A DNA stretch of 64,000 nt from Burkholderia sp. D-99 (GCF_011605345.1 NZ_JAAOXM010000002.1:930001-994000), one strand, 5' to 3'. Positions 17,603-26,132 are shown, numbered from the stretch's first letter. The notes: generated from the sequence alone by a model not told the origin. Numbers and translations: made by a program.

Positions 17603-18775
17603 TCAGTGGTTGCTGGATACGACTACCGGTGCCGGCCGGCTCGATGGCAGGCTCAGCGTGATGGCACACGCCATCAGAACTGCAAGACAGACAAAGAAAG
17701 CGGGGGCGCTCAACGGCGACGCGACACTCGCGAGCCAGGGGCCGAAGCTCGCGCCGCTGAACAGCACGAAGCTGTAGACGGCGACTGCCTGGCCGCGCCA
17801 CTCGGCCGCGGCGAGCAGGTTCGTGCGGGCGATCAGGCTCGGTACGCCGATGCCGATCCCGGCGACGAAGATCACGCTGGCGATCAACGCGGACACCACG
17901 CCGTCGGCGAGTGCCGAGCACAGCAGGCCGGCCAGTGCGACGACGAGACCGAGCGTCACCATCCGCTGTGCGCCGAGGCGCGGCATCAGGACGGGCACCG
18001 CGAGCGGCATCAGGAATCCGGGCATCGCAATGGCGCGCGTCGTCAGCGGATCGAGGCCAGCCTCGCGCAGTTGCACACCCAGGTAGCGATCGAGGCCGAT
18101 GTAGAACGCGACGAAGCACATCAGCAGCAGCAACGCGGGGCCGTACACGCTGCGCAGTTCGCGATGACGCAGCACGGCGACGAAGCTGCCGAGGATCGAC
18201 GGGCCGCCACGCGACGCGGCCCGGTTCTCGGCCGGCTGACGAGCCAGCAGCACGGCGGCCGCCAGATACAGCGGGCACGGCAGCGCGAACGCCCAACCCA
18301 GCCCGTACGCACGGCCGACCAGTCCACCGTAGATCTGGCCGATCAGGCCGGCGAGCAGGAAGGCGGTGCTCAGCGACGCCAGGCCCCACAGACGGGCGCG
18401 GGCCGGCAAGGCTTCCGCGAGATAGGCCAGCGCGGCCGGCGGAAACGACGCGGTCGCCAGCCCCTGCAGCGCGCGACCCGCGATCAGTTCGCCCGGGGTG
18501 CTCGCGCCGCCGAGCAGCAGCGTGATTGCCGCCAGCAGCAGCAGCCCCGCGACCATCACCGGCTTGCGGCCGATCCGGTCCGACAGCGGCCCGAAAACGA
18601 GAAAGCCGCACGCATAAGCGAAGCTGAACGCGCCCATCGCGGCGCCTGCGCCGGCGGCGCCCAGCCCGAAGCGCTGGCCGATCAGCCCGAGCAGCGGCAA
18701 CGGCAGGTAAAGCTGCGAAACCACGGCCAGGCCGCTGACCGAGAGCAACGCAATGACGGCATACGGATGTTTCAT
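17603..18775 (-). CDS. MFS exporter, first gene of the AfsA operon
   Basis: About 390 residues with 12 membrane segments. GPLSDRIGRKPVMVAG between segments 2 and 3 is the classical MFS loop, in the style of YnfM/Bcr-type drug exporters. I chose the Met at 18775 because AAGGA lies seven bases upstream; a GTG at 18823 would add 16 residues but has no good ribosome-binding site. Its promoter overlaps a MarR-type palindrome. Being first in the operon, it probably exports a product or intermediate of the AfsA-type enzyme. Confidence 0.88.
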   Translation of the reverse strand: MKHPYAVIALLSVSGLAVVSQLYLPLPLLGLIGQRFGLGAAGAGAAMGAFSFAYACGFLVFGPLSDRIGRKPVMVAGLLLLAAITLLLGGASTPGELIAGRALQGLATASFPPAALAYLAEALPARARLWGLASLSTAFLLAGLIGQIYGGLVGRAYGLGWAFALPCPLYLAAAVLLARQPAENRAASRGGPSILGSFVAVLRHRELRSVYGPALLLLMCFVAFYIGLDRYLGVQLREAGLDPLTTRAIAMPGFLMPLAVPVLMPRLGAQRMVTLGLVVALAGLLCSALADGVVSALIASVIFVAGIGIGVPSLIARTNLLAAAEWRGQAVAVYSFVLFSGASFGPWLASVASPLSAPAFFVCLAVLMACAITLSLPSSRPAPVVVSSNH

Positions 18776-18853
18776 CGCTGGATCCTTTTTCCTTGCGAAC
18801 AGCGGCATCGTTACGGTAGTCACTTATTCAGAGCCAACTTAATAGCACCTTAC

Positions 18854-18881
18854 TATGTAGCATGCTATTTATATCGACCAA
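18854..18881 (-). promoter_or_regulatory. Operon promoter with embedded MarR-type operator
   Basis: On the minus strand: -35 TTGGTC (18876-18881), 16-bp spacer, -10 TACATA (18854-18859). The perfect palindrome TAGCATGCTA (18858-18867) covers the end of the spacer and the start of the -10. The promoter of the MarR gene at 19123 has the same arrangement, which is the main support for both calls. Confidence 0.6.
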
Positions 18882-18882
18882 G

Positions 18883-18903
18883 AAAAAGCCGGCATGCCGG
18901 CTT
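18883..18903 (-). terminator. Intrinsic terminator downstream of the 19123 MarR gene
   Basis: On the minus strand AAGCCGG-CATG-CCGGCTT is followed by TTTCTT. It separates the upstream MarR gene from the nine-gene operon and ends just before that operon's -35. Confidence 0.7.
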
Positions 18904-19107
18904 GCTTATCATCACGCGCCCAGACGGACGCGCCAGGCTACTACGTCAACTCGACCTTCATGTGTCGCCCGGCCTGATACTTCTGTCAGGCCCGTGGTGC
19001 GGGGCTTTGCGGAACCCGGCCAGGGTTGCGGCCGGCTCCGTTCGACCCGGCACCCACTCGACCACTCCGCGCTGCATTGACCCCATCATAGGAAGGTTTT
19101 AAATATA

Positions 19108-19117
19108 TAGCAAGCTA
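19108..19117. promoter_or_regulatory. Third TAGC-GCTA palindrome
   Basis: TAGC-AA-GCTA inside an AT-rich patch, 5 bp past the stop of the MarR gene. It is the same half-site as in the two promoters. It may be an auxiliary operator about 240 bp upstream of the operon promoter. The other 200 bp between MarR and the operon show nothing else. Confidence 0.4.
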
Positions 19118-19122
19118 AATAT

Positions 19123-19650
19123 TCACTTGAGAAACACACCTTTCCTGGCGGTGTCCATGCCGTCAAGCGCACGGTTCAATTTCAGCATCAGCGCGCTCAA
19201 CTGCACACGCTCGTCTTCGCCGAAATGGCTCATCAGTTCGGCAACCCAACGATAGTGATCCGGGAGCGCATCCCCCAGCAACTGATCTCCACCCGGCAAC
19301 AAGCGGATCACCCATGCGCGGCGGTCGTCGGCGTCCGCGACGCGCTGGCACAAACCCGCCTGTTCGAGCCGATCGACGATTCCGGTCATCGTGGGCGACG
19401 ACACGCCGGTGCCTTCCGCCAACCGCCCGACACCCAGGCCGTCCGGGTGGCGCTTGAGCAGCAGCAGCACGAAAAATTTCGTCTGCGACAGCCCGTGCCG
19501 GGACAGATTCGCCTCGAATGCCGCCATCATGTCGCTGCAGGTCCTTGCCATGTACAGCCACGACTGCAAACCGGCAACATCCGGATTCTTGTACTTCAGA
19601 GCGAACTCGGACAGCGTGTCCGAGTTCGGCATGTCTTTCAGATCAAACAT
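19123..19650 (-). CDS. MarR-family regulator, likely controls the AfsA operon
   Basis: 175 residues. The winged helix includes VGRLAEGTGVSSPTMTGIVDRLEQAGL and the wing RVADADDRRAWVIRL with the DDRRA motif. A Met preceded by GGAGGAG is chosen; an in-frame GTG five codons earlier overlaps that site. It is transcribed from its own promoter, which contains a TAGTATGCTA palindrome, and ends at a terminator. The same palindrome class covers the promoter of the downstream nine-gene run, so local repression and autoregulation are likely. Confidence 0.88.
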   Translation of the reverse strand: MFDLKDMPNSDTLSEFALKYKNPDVAGLQSWLYMARTCSDMMAAFEANLSRHGLSQTKFFVLLLLKRHPDGLGVGRLAEGTGVSSPTMTGIVDRLEQAGLCQRVADADDRRAWVIRLLPGGDQLLGDALPDHYRWVAELMSHFGEDERVQLSALMLKLNRALDGMDTARKGVFLK

Positions 19651-19685
19651 GTTGGTCTCCTCCACGGAGCTTCGTAACCTGCTAA

Positions 19686-19714
19686 AGAGTAGTATGCTAA
19701 CTATATTCTGTCAA
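19686..19714 (-). promoter_or_regulatory. marR promoter and operator
   Basis: On the minus strand a consensus -35 TTGACA (19709-19714), 17-bp spacer and -10 TACTCT (19686-19691). The near-palindrome TAGTATGCTA (19690-19699) overlaps the spacer and -10. Confidence 0.65.
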
Positions 19715-19809
19715 TGAACCGGTCGCGCGTGACGGCGGTTGCCAACCCGGCGCGGGCACACATGACAGTCCTCTGCGGGCACCTGCCCGTTTGGCCATCA
19801 GGGAAGCCG

Positions 19810-20271
19810 ATGACACCGATCGAAACCGTACAGACCTTTCTCGACCACCTGTTCTCCGGACGCCGGACAGATGCCCTCGCGCTGATCGACGAAGACTGCC
19901 GCCTGATCGCCAGCCGGCCGCAGCCTGACGACGCGACGGCGCTCTATGGCGTGCATGTCGGCCCCGCCGGAGCGGCGGAACTGTTTCAGCGCTTCGACGA
20001 ACTCCTGGAACCCGGGCAATTCGACGTCGATGCCCGCTTCTCCGACGGTGAACATGTGGCGATGTATGGCGCGCTGCGTCATCGCGGCCGGGCTACAGGG
20101 CTAGAATTCGCCAGCGACTGGGCCCTGATTTGCCGCGTACGGGAAGGCAAACTGATGCTGTACCACTTCTACGAGGACACGGCGGCGCTCGAGGCGGCGA
20201 TCTGCGGCTGTCGACAGACTTCGCCGCAGCCGCGCGGTGGATTCCCTGAAAGCGTGCCAGAACGTCAATAG
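19810..20271 (+). CDS. SnoaL/NTF2-like protein
   Basis: 153 residues. The opening TPIETVQTFLDHLFSGRRTDALALIDEDCR and the later VDARFSDGEHVAMYGALRHRGRATGLEFASDWALICRVREGK give the cone-shaped NTF2/SnoaL fold seen in many small isomerases, hydrolases and ligand binders. The C-terminal 20 residues are unusual (CGCRQ, then Pro-rich). It is divergent from the MarR gene, so it could share the palindrome-bearing promoter region. Function not assigned. Confidence 0.75.
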   Translation: MTPIETVQTFLDHLFSGRRTDALALIDEDCRLIASRPQPDDATALYGVHVGPAGAAELFQRFDELLEPGQFDVDARFSDGEHVAMYGALRHRGRATGLEFASDWALICRVREGKLMLYHFYEDTAALEAAICGCRQTSPQPRGGFPESVPERQ

Positions 20272-20398
20272 TTTCGACTACGCCGGCACGTGAGCAGCGT
20301 TTCTCGATATGGACATTCCAAAACGCAGGCAACGGGAACATGACATGTTCTGCAATGGCACTTATGGCGCAAGTCATTGAGCAATGAGAGGATTTTTA

Positions 20399-21187
20399 AT
20401 GACAAGCAAGCTGATGGTGACGCTCGTGCTGGCACTCACCTTTTGCACATCGGCTTTCGCTGAGGATTCCTATCGTCTGGTTGGTGCGGCCCGGGTATAC
20501 AGCATCGGATCATCTCGACCGAACCTGGAGCTACCGGCAAACCCCGCCTATTCCTCCGTTCTGACGCTCAAGAATGACTCGTTTTACCTGAACTACGATG
20601 GATCGACTCCGAACGAATGCGGCGTACCGATAAAGAAGAAGATGCCATTCTCGTTCGACTCGGCCCCGCTTGGCACCGCTCAGAAACTGAATAAATTTCT
20701 CGAGGACAAATTTCACACCAACGCGAACGACTGGAACCGGATATATCTGCTCGGCGATGCCGCGTCATCCAGTTGCACGGCGCTAAGGTTCGCGAAGATC
20801 TATGCATCGAACGACGAGATCGCGCTGCTCGATGAATCGTTCCTGTATCTGTTCAAGATCGAACGGAGCCACTTCCGGGATGTGAGCAAGGGGTTTGATT
20901 GCGCGCTGGCCAAAACTAACGTGGAACACCTGATTTGCGGCGATCCCCAGCTCAAGAAGATGGATGCTGACGTGAGCTATGGTTTTGTCCTGATGCAAAG
21001 GAGGTATTCAAAGGAGATTTCCTATCAGGATCCCGTCAAGATGGAACAGATCAAGTGGATCTCGACGGTCAGAAACAAATGTACGACAGCCGATTGCCTG
21101 ACGAAGGTTTATGCTTCGCGAATCGATTACATCAGGGGGAAAGTGATCGATAGTTATCCGTCGTATCCGAATCCCGAGAAAGGCTGA
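20399..21187 (+). CDS. Exported protein with LprI/DUF1311-like C-terminal domain
   Basis: 262 residues with a Sec signal peptide ending at AFA (about residue 21). The last 100 residues carry FDCALAKTNVEHLICGDPQLKKMD, then QIKWISTVRNKCTTADCLTKVYASRIDYI. This is the Cys-containing pattern of DUF1311/LprI domains, one group of which inhibits lysozyme. AGAGG seven bases upstream supports this start over an ATG five codons earlier. Base composition is clearly less GC-rich than the flanks. A periplasmic role in envelope protection is possible. Confidence 0.75.
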   Translation: MTSKLMVTLVLALTFCTSAFAEDSYRLVGAARVYSIGSSRPNLELPANPAYSSVLTLKNDSFYLNYDGSTPNECGVPIKKKMPFSFDSAPLGTAQKLNKFLEDKFHTNANDWNRIYLLGDAASSSCTALRFAKIYASNDEIALLDESFLYLFKIERSHFRDVSKGFDCALAKTNVEHLICGDPQLKKMDADVSYGFVLMQRRYSKEISYQDPVKMEQIKWISTVRNKCTTADCLTKVYASRIDYIRGKVIDSYPSYPNPEKG

Positions 21188-21287
21188 GTCAAGGCAATTT
21201 TTCGAGAGGCAGGTCCCGGATTTCTTTCGTTTCGGCAAGCTTGCCGATATTGCGATTCAGCATTCAAGGAGTGAGAGGTCGACGCCA

Positions 21288-21686
21288 ATGATCGCCATGC
21301 ACAAGAACCGACACTTCCCGGATGTCATAGGTTTGTTTGTTTTAGTGATCCTTGTGGCGATCCTGTCGGCTTTCGTTCCGGCGTCTGAAATTCCTCCATC
21401 TCTGTGGGTTCCGATCTGCGCCGCCTGGGCTGTGAGTGCGATTTTTATGTGGCGCAAGGTTGGGCCGGAAACGAAACCCTGGCGCTTGATCGGATTGTAT
21501 TCAGTAGGTGGCGCAGTCGTATGGTACGCCGCGACCCGGGCTATCAGCCGCTGGACATTTGGGACCGACGAGGCCGAGCTTTCTAAAGTCGTCGACCTAC
21601 TGCTTGCGCTGATATTGTCCCCCGGTCTGACGTTTGTTGCGATTGCAGGCTGGGTTCGCGCATTTATACGACAGAAGCGAAGTTGA
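21288..21686 (+). CDS. Small polytopic membrane protein
   Basis: 132 residues with four hydrophobic segments (about 13-32, 40-55, 66-86 and 100-124) and a basic tail FIRQKRS. No family recognised. It follows the LprI-like gene by 100 bp on the same strand, in the same lower-GC patch. A 16-bp sequence (ATTCAGCATTCAAGGA) upstream is identical to one before the orphan gene at 8306. Confidence 0.65.
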   Translation: MIAMHKNRHFPDVIGLFVLVILVAILSAFVPASEIPPSLWVPICAAWAVSAIFMWRKVGPETKPWRLIGLYSVGGAVVWYAATRAISRWTFGTDEAELSKVVDLLLALILSPGLTFVAIAGWVRAFIRQKRS

Positions 21687-22344
21687 GGTCGCCGTGCGTC
21701 CATGGATTGCGGACCTCGACATCGGGTATCGCGCACAATTGGGACGGCATCGCGAACGGCGGCTGTATCAGGTATGTATGCTGCGTTGCCGGGCTCGCCA
21801 CCTCGGCTTCGAGCGCTTCACGCATCGAGTACAGTTCCATGATCATTTGATGTGTGGGCCGCGTGACGGTCAGGCCTCACCGCGGCTCATACGTCGACAG
21901 GATTTCCGCGTCGACGCCTGACGCATGGCGACAGATATCTCGGATTCGACCGAGCATGCGCCCCTATCGCCCGGCAATCTGAGGAAAGCGATCTGTCTGG
22001 GTGCCGGTGGCGTCCAAGCGATCCGACGGCGCCTGTTGGCCCGGCGGCGGCTCAACCGCCGCCTGTCGCAAGACGCACGAGCGTGCGTTTGCCGGCATCC
22101 TGGTGCCGAAACAGCAGAGGTTCGCGCTCCGACGCGACTATTTCCAGCCTATGACCTGCTTAATCGCTTGCGAACCCGATCTTCGGATATGGGGCGCTAC
22201 CGAACAGGTGCAGGTCGAGAGCACCTTCCCAAGGATCGTGTATGTGGAGGGCGGTTCGTCCGCTCGGCGTGGCGCACGGCTCAGGAATCATTCTCCCAAA
22301 GCGCCTAGAATTCAGTCATGGCTGCATTCCACAAGGAGGCTGTC
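21687..22344. other. Gap without a confident gene
   Basis: I see only short open stretches. The best is on the minus strand at 21664-21846 (60 codons, ordinary composition, ending THGDLNFASVV), but it overlaps the previous gene and lacks a clear ribosome-binding site. The region may hold gene debris. Confidence 0.4.
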
Positions 22345-22500
22345 ATGACTCAGTCGATGATTGGTTGGGTGGTTGGTTTTGCGGTGGTCGCGGTGGTCGC
22401 AATCGCGTTGGCGCGCCGTTACCAGAGCGAACATTCAAGTATGGACGTCGTTCAGTGGTTGGACTCCCATCACCTGGGGTGGATGCACCGCAAACATTGA
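22345..22500 (+). CDS. 51-residue membrane-anchored small protein
   Basis: AAGGAGG lies seven bases before the ATG, a strong site. The protein has one hydrophobic segment (about 6-24) then SSMDVVQWLDSHHLGWMHRKH. A single-pass small protein; function unknown. The ribosome-binding site and clean composition argue it is real. Confidence 0.55.
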   Translation: MTQSMIGWVVGFAVVAVVAIALARRYQSEHSSMDVVQWLDSHHLGWMHRKH

Positions 22501-22628
22501 TCTCTCCACGCTGGCGGCAATAACCCCGCCTTGCCGAAGTTTACCGGGAGCCAAACACACGGAAGCAGGCGGGCGGGTGAAGTCTGCTTTGTCGTTGTCG
22601 CGCCAAGGTTCTTGGCAAGGACGGCATC

Positions 22629-22877
22629 ATGGATGATGAAGTGTGCACGACCCATACGCACGTGGCACGCCTTCGCGTGATGCAGACCACGTCTGGCCGC
22701 TATCGCGGAATCGTCAACCTGCACCGCATCGGAGAGGATTCCGGCACCTCTGAGCAACACCAGACCGAAGGGGATTTTGCGACGGACGTGGAGGCGCGTG
22801 ACGCCGCTCGAGCGCTCGCGCACGGTTTGCTCGAAGAGCAAATCCAGACGCACGAAAAGGCGCAAGGAATCGATTGA
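22629..22877 (+). CDS. Small hypothetical protein
   Basis: 82 residues, hydrophilic, with AAGGA seven bases upstream of the ATG. It has the layout of the small proteins that recur in this zone: an N-terminal beta-like stretch (GRYRGIVNLHRI) and a C-terminal helix beginning VEARDAARALAHGLLEEQIQTHEK. That helix resembles the DAIAFAKSW-type ending of the proteins at 25570 and 46976. Function unknown. Confidence 0.6.
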   Translation: MDDEVCTTHTHVARLRVMQTTSGRYRGIVNLHRIGEDSGTSEQHQTEGDFATDVEARDAARALAHGLLEEQIQTHEKAQGID

Positions 22878-23137
22878 ATCTGCGTCGGCGGGTTGGTCGC
22901 TACGCAGCGTCGCTCGGCGGCAACGCGACGTCCATCAGCGCGTAGCGCGCCAGTCGCACATGCGGCCGCTCGTCCGTTGATCTGCTTCGAGAGCACGGGA
23001 CGGAAAGGAATGCCGGTGTTTCGACGCGAGTTTTCCGATGACCGGCAGCATGGCGTCGACTCGCGTTATTTCAGATCTGGACGCGCATCGCCAATTGACG
23101 CGCGCTCCCATGCATTGCTGCACAACAGAGATCCGTA

Positions 23138-23422
23138 TCAAAGAACTGCGTCGAGCATCCAATGTTCGCCCCGGTTCCGGTCGATGATGGATTCTGCGTA
23201 ACGTTGCGAAGCCCGGCGTGCGTCACCGGCGCTGGCAAACGGCGAACCGTCGACAAGCTTGAAGGTCAGGCTCCGGGTCAGCGTGGTGTCAGTGCCGCGC
23301 CGGCAAACCTTGACCGCTGCGTCAAAACCGGCTTCGTAGTTGTGAGTACGGCCGGCGCCTGCGTGAAAGTGAGGGTAAATCAGCGGATATATTTCGAATC
23401 CGCGATAGGTACGCATACTCAT
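23138..23422 (-). CDS. Small hypothetical protein, YRGFEIYPLIY family
   Basis: 94 residues with CAGGAG upstream of the chosen ATG. The N-terminus reads MSMRTYRGFEIYPLIYPH, then NYEAGFDAAVKVCRRG, and it ends in a helix (DARRASQRYAESIIDR). The protein at 27075 has the same plan (YKGYELHPLVF, YAEGYDIAVRICRPG), so the two are paralogues about 4 kb apart. No known domain. Confidence 0.65.
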   Translation of the reverse strand: MSMRTYRGFEIYPLIYPHFHAGAGRTHNYEAGFDAAVKVCRRGTDTTLTRSLTFKLVDGSPFASAGDARRASQRYAESIIDRNRGEHWMLDAVL

Positions 23423-23494
23423 GATGAACTCCTGATGATTGTGGCTACGCATTGTGTAGACGAGCGCAATCAATCCTGCCTCGGCGCTATACGT

Positions 23495-23761
23495 TTAGCG
23501 TCGAGCAAATCGGTTTCGAGGCGCACTGGGCGAAGCCCGTTCGTCTTTGTGCCGGAAATTGATCCGCCCTTTGGTCAGGTCATAGACCGACAACTCCAGC
23601 CTGACCCGATCGCCAGCGAGAATACGAATACGGTGCTTGCGCATGCGGCCCGACGCGTATGCCGCAACGACCGCACCGTTTTCCAAGGTCACGCGAAACC
23701 TGCTGTCCGGGAGCACCTCATTCACTACGCCGTCCAATTCCAGCAATTCTTCCTTTGCCAA
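23495..23761 (-). CDS. infA2: Translation initiation factor IF-1 paralogue, TTG start
   Basis: 88 residues: [23 protein letters not shown] and [20 protein letters not shown], then [18 protein letters not shown]. This is a complete S1/OB-fold IF-1 with a C-terminal basic extension (PRNRFARR). IF-1 binds the ribosomal A site during initiation. The reading frame has no ATG at the conserved N-terminus. A TTG preceded by GGAGA fits exactly, so translation probably starts there. Beta-proteobacteria usually carry a second infA like this besides the one in the ribosomal operon. It lies near cspA, which suggests a cold or stress role. Confidence 0.88.
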   Translation of the reverse strand: MAKEELLELDGVVNEVLPDSRFRVTLENGAVVAAYASGRMRKHRIRILAGDRVRLELSVYDLTKGRINFRHKDERASPSAPRNRFARR

Positions 23762-23929
23762 ATCATTTTCTCCAATCAATGTGACGCGCGGCAATCGCAG
23801 CGGTGTGTGGACTTCCGCTCCCCGATAGAGCGCAGTTTCAGTGCAAATTTCGAAAAATGCCCATGCGTGGGGGGGCGCGTACCAACGCGACACGCGGGCC
23901 GCACATCGTCCGGGCGCTCGCGCGCCTCG

Positions 23930-24088
23930 TTATCGCGTCTCGGTGGTGCGCTTCTTCCCGCTCGATTTGGCCGGTGCCGGGGGTGCCGCTGGTGGCACCC
24001 AGTTCAGCGCCACGCCGAGCACCGGCAAATCCTTGGAGCGCCGTGGTCTTGCGAGTGGTCTTTTGTTGCGCAACTGACTCTTGGTCAA
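23930..24088 (-). CDS. Candidate 52-residue basic, Pro-rich protein, TTG start
   Basis: TTG with GGAGG five bases upstream opens a frame reading TKSQLRNKRPLARPRRSKD, then a Pro/Ala-rich stretch and the end SSGKKRTTETR. High basic content suggests nucleic-acid binding. It lies between infA2 and cspA on the same strand. Only the strong ribosome-binding site and context support it; it may be spurious. Confidence 0.4.
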   Translation of the reverse strand: MTKSQLRNKRPLARPRRSKDLPVLGVALNWVPPAAPPAPAKSSGKKRTTETR

Positions 24089-24330
24089 AGTTACCTCCGT
24101 GTGCGTCGATCGCGAACTCACGATGAATGAGCCGTCCGATCGTTCGCCACCGGATGCGCGGCTTCCCCCACGTATTTCCTCGTGGGATTCGCTCGCGCAT
24201 ATCCATGCGGGTCGTTTCGACGCGAAACGGTAGCCTCAGCAGGACTGGGGGCGCCTGCGACGGATGCGAAAGATCCTCGACCGATGACTGCGTGGCCGAT
24301 CCAGAACGCACGACCACCGAATAATGTGGA

Positions 24331-24534
24331 TTACTGAGGAATGATGTTCGAGGCCTGCAGCCCCTTTGGCCCGCGCTTTGTCTCGTAGCTGACCTTTTGA
24401 CCTTCGGCCAGCGTCTTGAAGCCATCGCCGCGAATCTCCGAGAAGTGCGCGAACAGATCATCGCCGCCACTGTCAGGCGTGATGAAGCCAAAACCCTTGC
24501 TGTCGTTGAACCACTTGACGGTACCGGTATCCAT
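24331..24534 (-). CDS. cspA: Cold-shock protein
   Basis: 67 residues, a canonical single-domain [21 protein letters not shown] contains RNP1, [10 protein letters not shown] contains RNP2, and it ends [13 protein letters not shown]. It binds single-stranded RNA/DNA and acts as an RNA chaperone. AGGAG lies upstream of the ATG. A GC-rich hairpin (CCCC-GGGG type, about 24567-24583) sits in the untranslated leader, which is common for cold-shock genes. Confidence 0.95.
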   Translation of the reverse strand: MDTGTVKWFNDSKGFGFITPDSGGDDLFAHFSEIRGDGFKTLAEGQKVSYETKRGPKGLQASNIIPQ

Positions 24535-25261
24535 GGAAATTCTCCTGATATTGGACAAACGTATGCACCCCGATAGGGGGCACGAAAAAGGATCAAGGAG
24601 GGAGAGGACAACGAATACCGCGTTCCGCGGTCAGTGATGAACAGCAATCGCGCTTCTTGAAGGCTTCAGAGACCCACCCTACGCGGGGCCAAACACCCTG
24701 TCAAGCCGTTTCGGTCGGAACGTTAAGGGTGGCAACGCAAGAAGCCGCCGCGATCGACGAGGCTCGCCCCGGTTGCACGTCCTGGCTCCATGGTTTTGAG
24801 TTGCTTCGAATTTCTAATTGAAATTTCGACGATACCATCAAGGCACCCTCTCCCCGTGTATCGGCGATTGTTCACACGTGGCTGAACCGATGCGTCCCGC
24901 ACCCAATCGGGGCCGCATGCCATGCGGCGGTTCGCGCAGAACTTTCACTGTACAAGTTCGCCAATGGGCGTAGGATGGGTTCGTTGACTGACTCGCTACC
25001 GATTCCCGCGCCACTCAAGGCGCCCCCCCTCCGAACGTGATCGGGCCTCTCATCGATACCGCGCAATGCGGGCGAACGCGCCGCGGATCGACTGCGTAGC
25101 GAAGCGCCTGATCGATGCCTGTCTACAGGACATGAGCGTGTTGGATAACGCGTCCTGATCTCTTCCTCGGTCCATCCTGCTTCTGCTTCTGCGTCCGCGG
25201 CGCCGCCACAGACTCAACCCCGCCTGGCGCATGGCGCGCCGGCAACGTCGGGAGGCTGGAT
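24535..25261. other. Long gap upstream of cspA
   Basis: The first 100 bp hold the cspA leader and probably its promoter. Nothing in the remaining 600 bp looks like a gene on either strand, and I see no RNA gene. Confidence 0.5.
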
Positions 25262-25501
25262 ATGAACAGGAAAGACCTGTTGAAATGGATTCGACACGAT
25301 GGTGCTGGCGTCATCGAGCAACTCCTGCCGTTTGACGCTCGTGCCGAATTGGACGGCGTCATTCTCGATCGGCGTCATGAAATCGATGAGGATGCGTTCC
25401 TGATGTTTTTCTCGATCCGCGCGCTGTTGCGCAAAGGCGGAATGGCGAGCTGCGAATCGGACCAGGAAGCAGGCCAGATCATGGCGCTCCTCAAGCTTTG
25501 A
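25262..25501 (+). CDS. Small hypothetical protein
   Basis: 79 residues, GGGAGG six bases before ATG. Composition is ordinary (MNRKDLLKWIRHDG, FDARAELDGVILDRRHEIDED, FFSIRALLRKGG). No family recognised. It is followed 68 bp later by another small gene on the same strand. Confidence 0.65.
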   Translation: MNRKDLLKWIRHDGAGVIEQLLPFDARAELDGVILDRRHEIDEDAFLMFFSIRALLRKGGMASCESDQEAGQIMALLKL

Positions 25502-25569
25502 CGGTTCTGGTCGCGACGAAATACTTTGCGGTGGCCACGGGCCCCGCAACGACTGAAGGAGGAAGGAAA

Positions 25570-25809
25570 ATGCAGCTCGACTCAACCCGACTCCATATCG
25601 ACCCGACACCGCGCAGGGCCGACGGGGAATACATGGCACACGCGCGGATCAGCATCAATCGTGCAGACGGCAGTGAGTGCGACGTTCAACTGAGCGGAGA
25701 TCTGGCGGGCTTCGACGTGCGCGAGGATGCGATTGCCTTTGCGAAAAGCTGGGCGCTCGAATGGCTCGACGTGCATTTGGTCGATGATCTCCCGGTGCCG
25801 ATGAATTGA
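25570..25809 (+). CDS. Small hypothetical protein, DAIAFAKSWALEWLD family
   Basis: 79 residues with AAGGAGGAAGG before the ATG. It has an N-terminal beta region (HARISINRADGSECDVQL) and a C-terminal amphipathic helix (EDAIAFAKSWALEWLD). That helix is nearly matched by GDAIAHARDWAVRWID in the protein at 46976, so they are distant paralogues 21 kb apart. No function assigned. Confidence 0.7.
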   Translation: MQLDSTRLHIDPTPRRADGEYMAHARISINRADGSECDVQLSGDLAGFDVREDAIAFAKSWALEWLDVHLVDDLPVPMN

Positions 25810-25849
25810 ACTTCGGGTGGCACGCCAGCCGCCCGAGCAATCAGGGCGT

Positions 25850-26132
25850 CGCCGGGATCGAGGCAAAGAGATGGCATGATCACATGCGCTTCACCGTGGC
25901 CACTGACATAAGGGGCTACTTTTGCGATCCGCAGAGTCCGCGGCAACGTGGCTCGAACGAGAACACAAATGGGCTCCTGAGACGGTATTCCCCCAAGGGG
26001 ATCGATCTCCCGGCCAATTCGCAGGCCAAGCTCAACGCCGTAGCCAGGCGGCTAAATGAGCGTCCGCGAAAGACACCAGACTTCGATACACCGGCTGGGC
26101 GATTTCATCAATTCGTCGTATCGACAGGTTGA
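25850..26132 (+). pseudogene. IS30-family transposase C-terminal remnant
   Basis: The frame at 25883 onward reads FTVATDIRGYFCDPQSPRQRGSNENTNGLLRRYSPKG and later LNAVARRLNERPRKT. This is the catalytic end of IS30 transposases, including the DDE Glu in SNENTNG. A few bases upstream, in another frame, RDRGKEMA is readable before a stop, so a frameshift separates it from the rest. The N-terminal two thirds and the inverted repeats are missing. The usual Trp of SPWQRG is Arg here. A dead fragment. Confidence 0.85.

Noticed and set aside
25850..26132. An active IS30 element
   Set aside because: Only the C-terminal third of the transposase is left, frameshifted, without inverted repeats.
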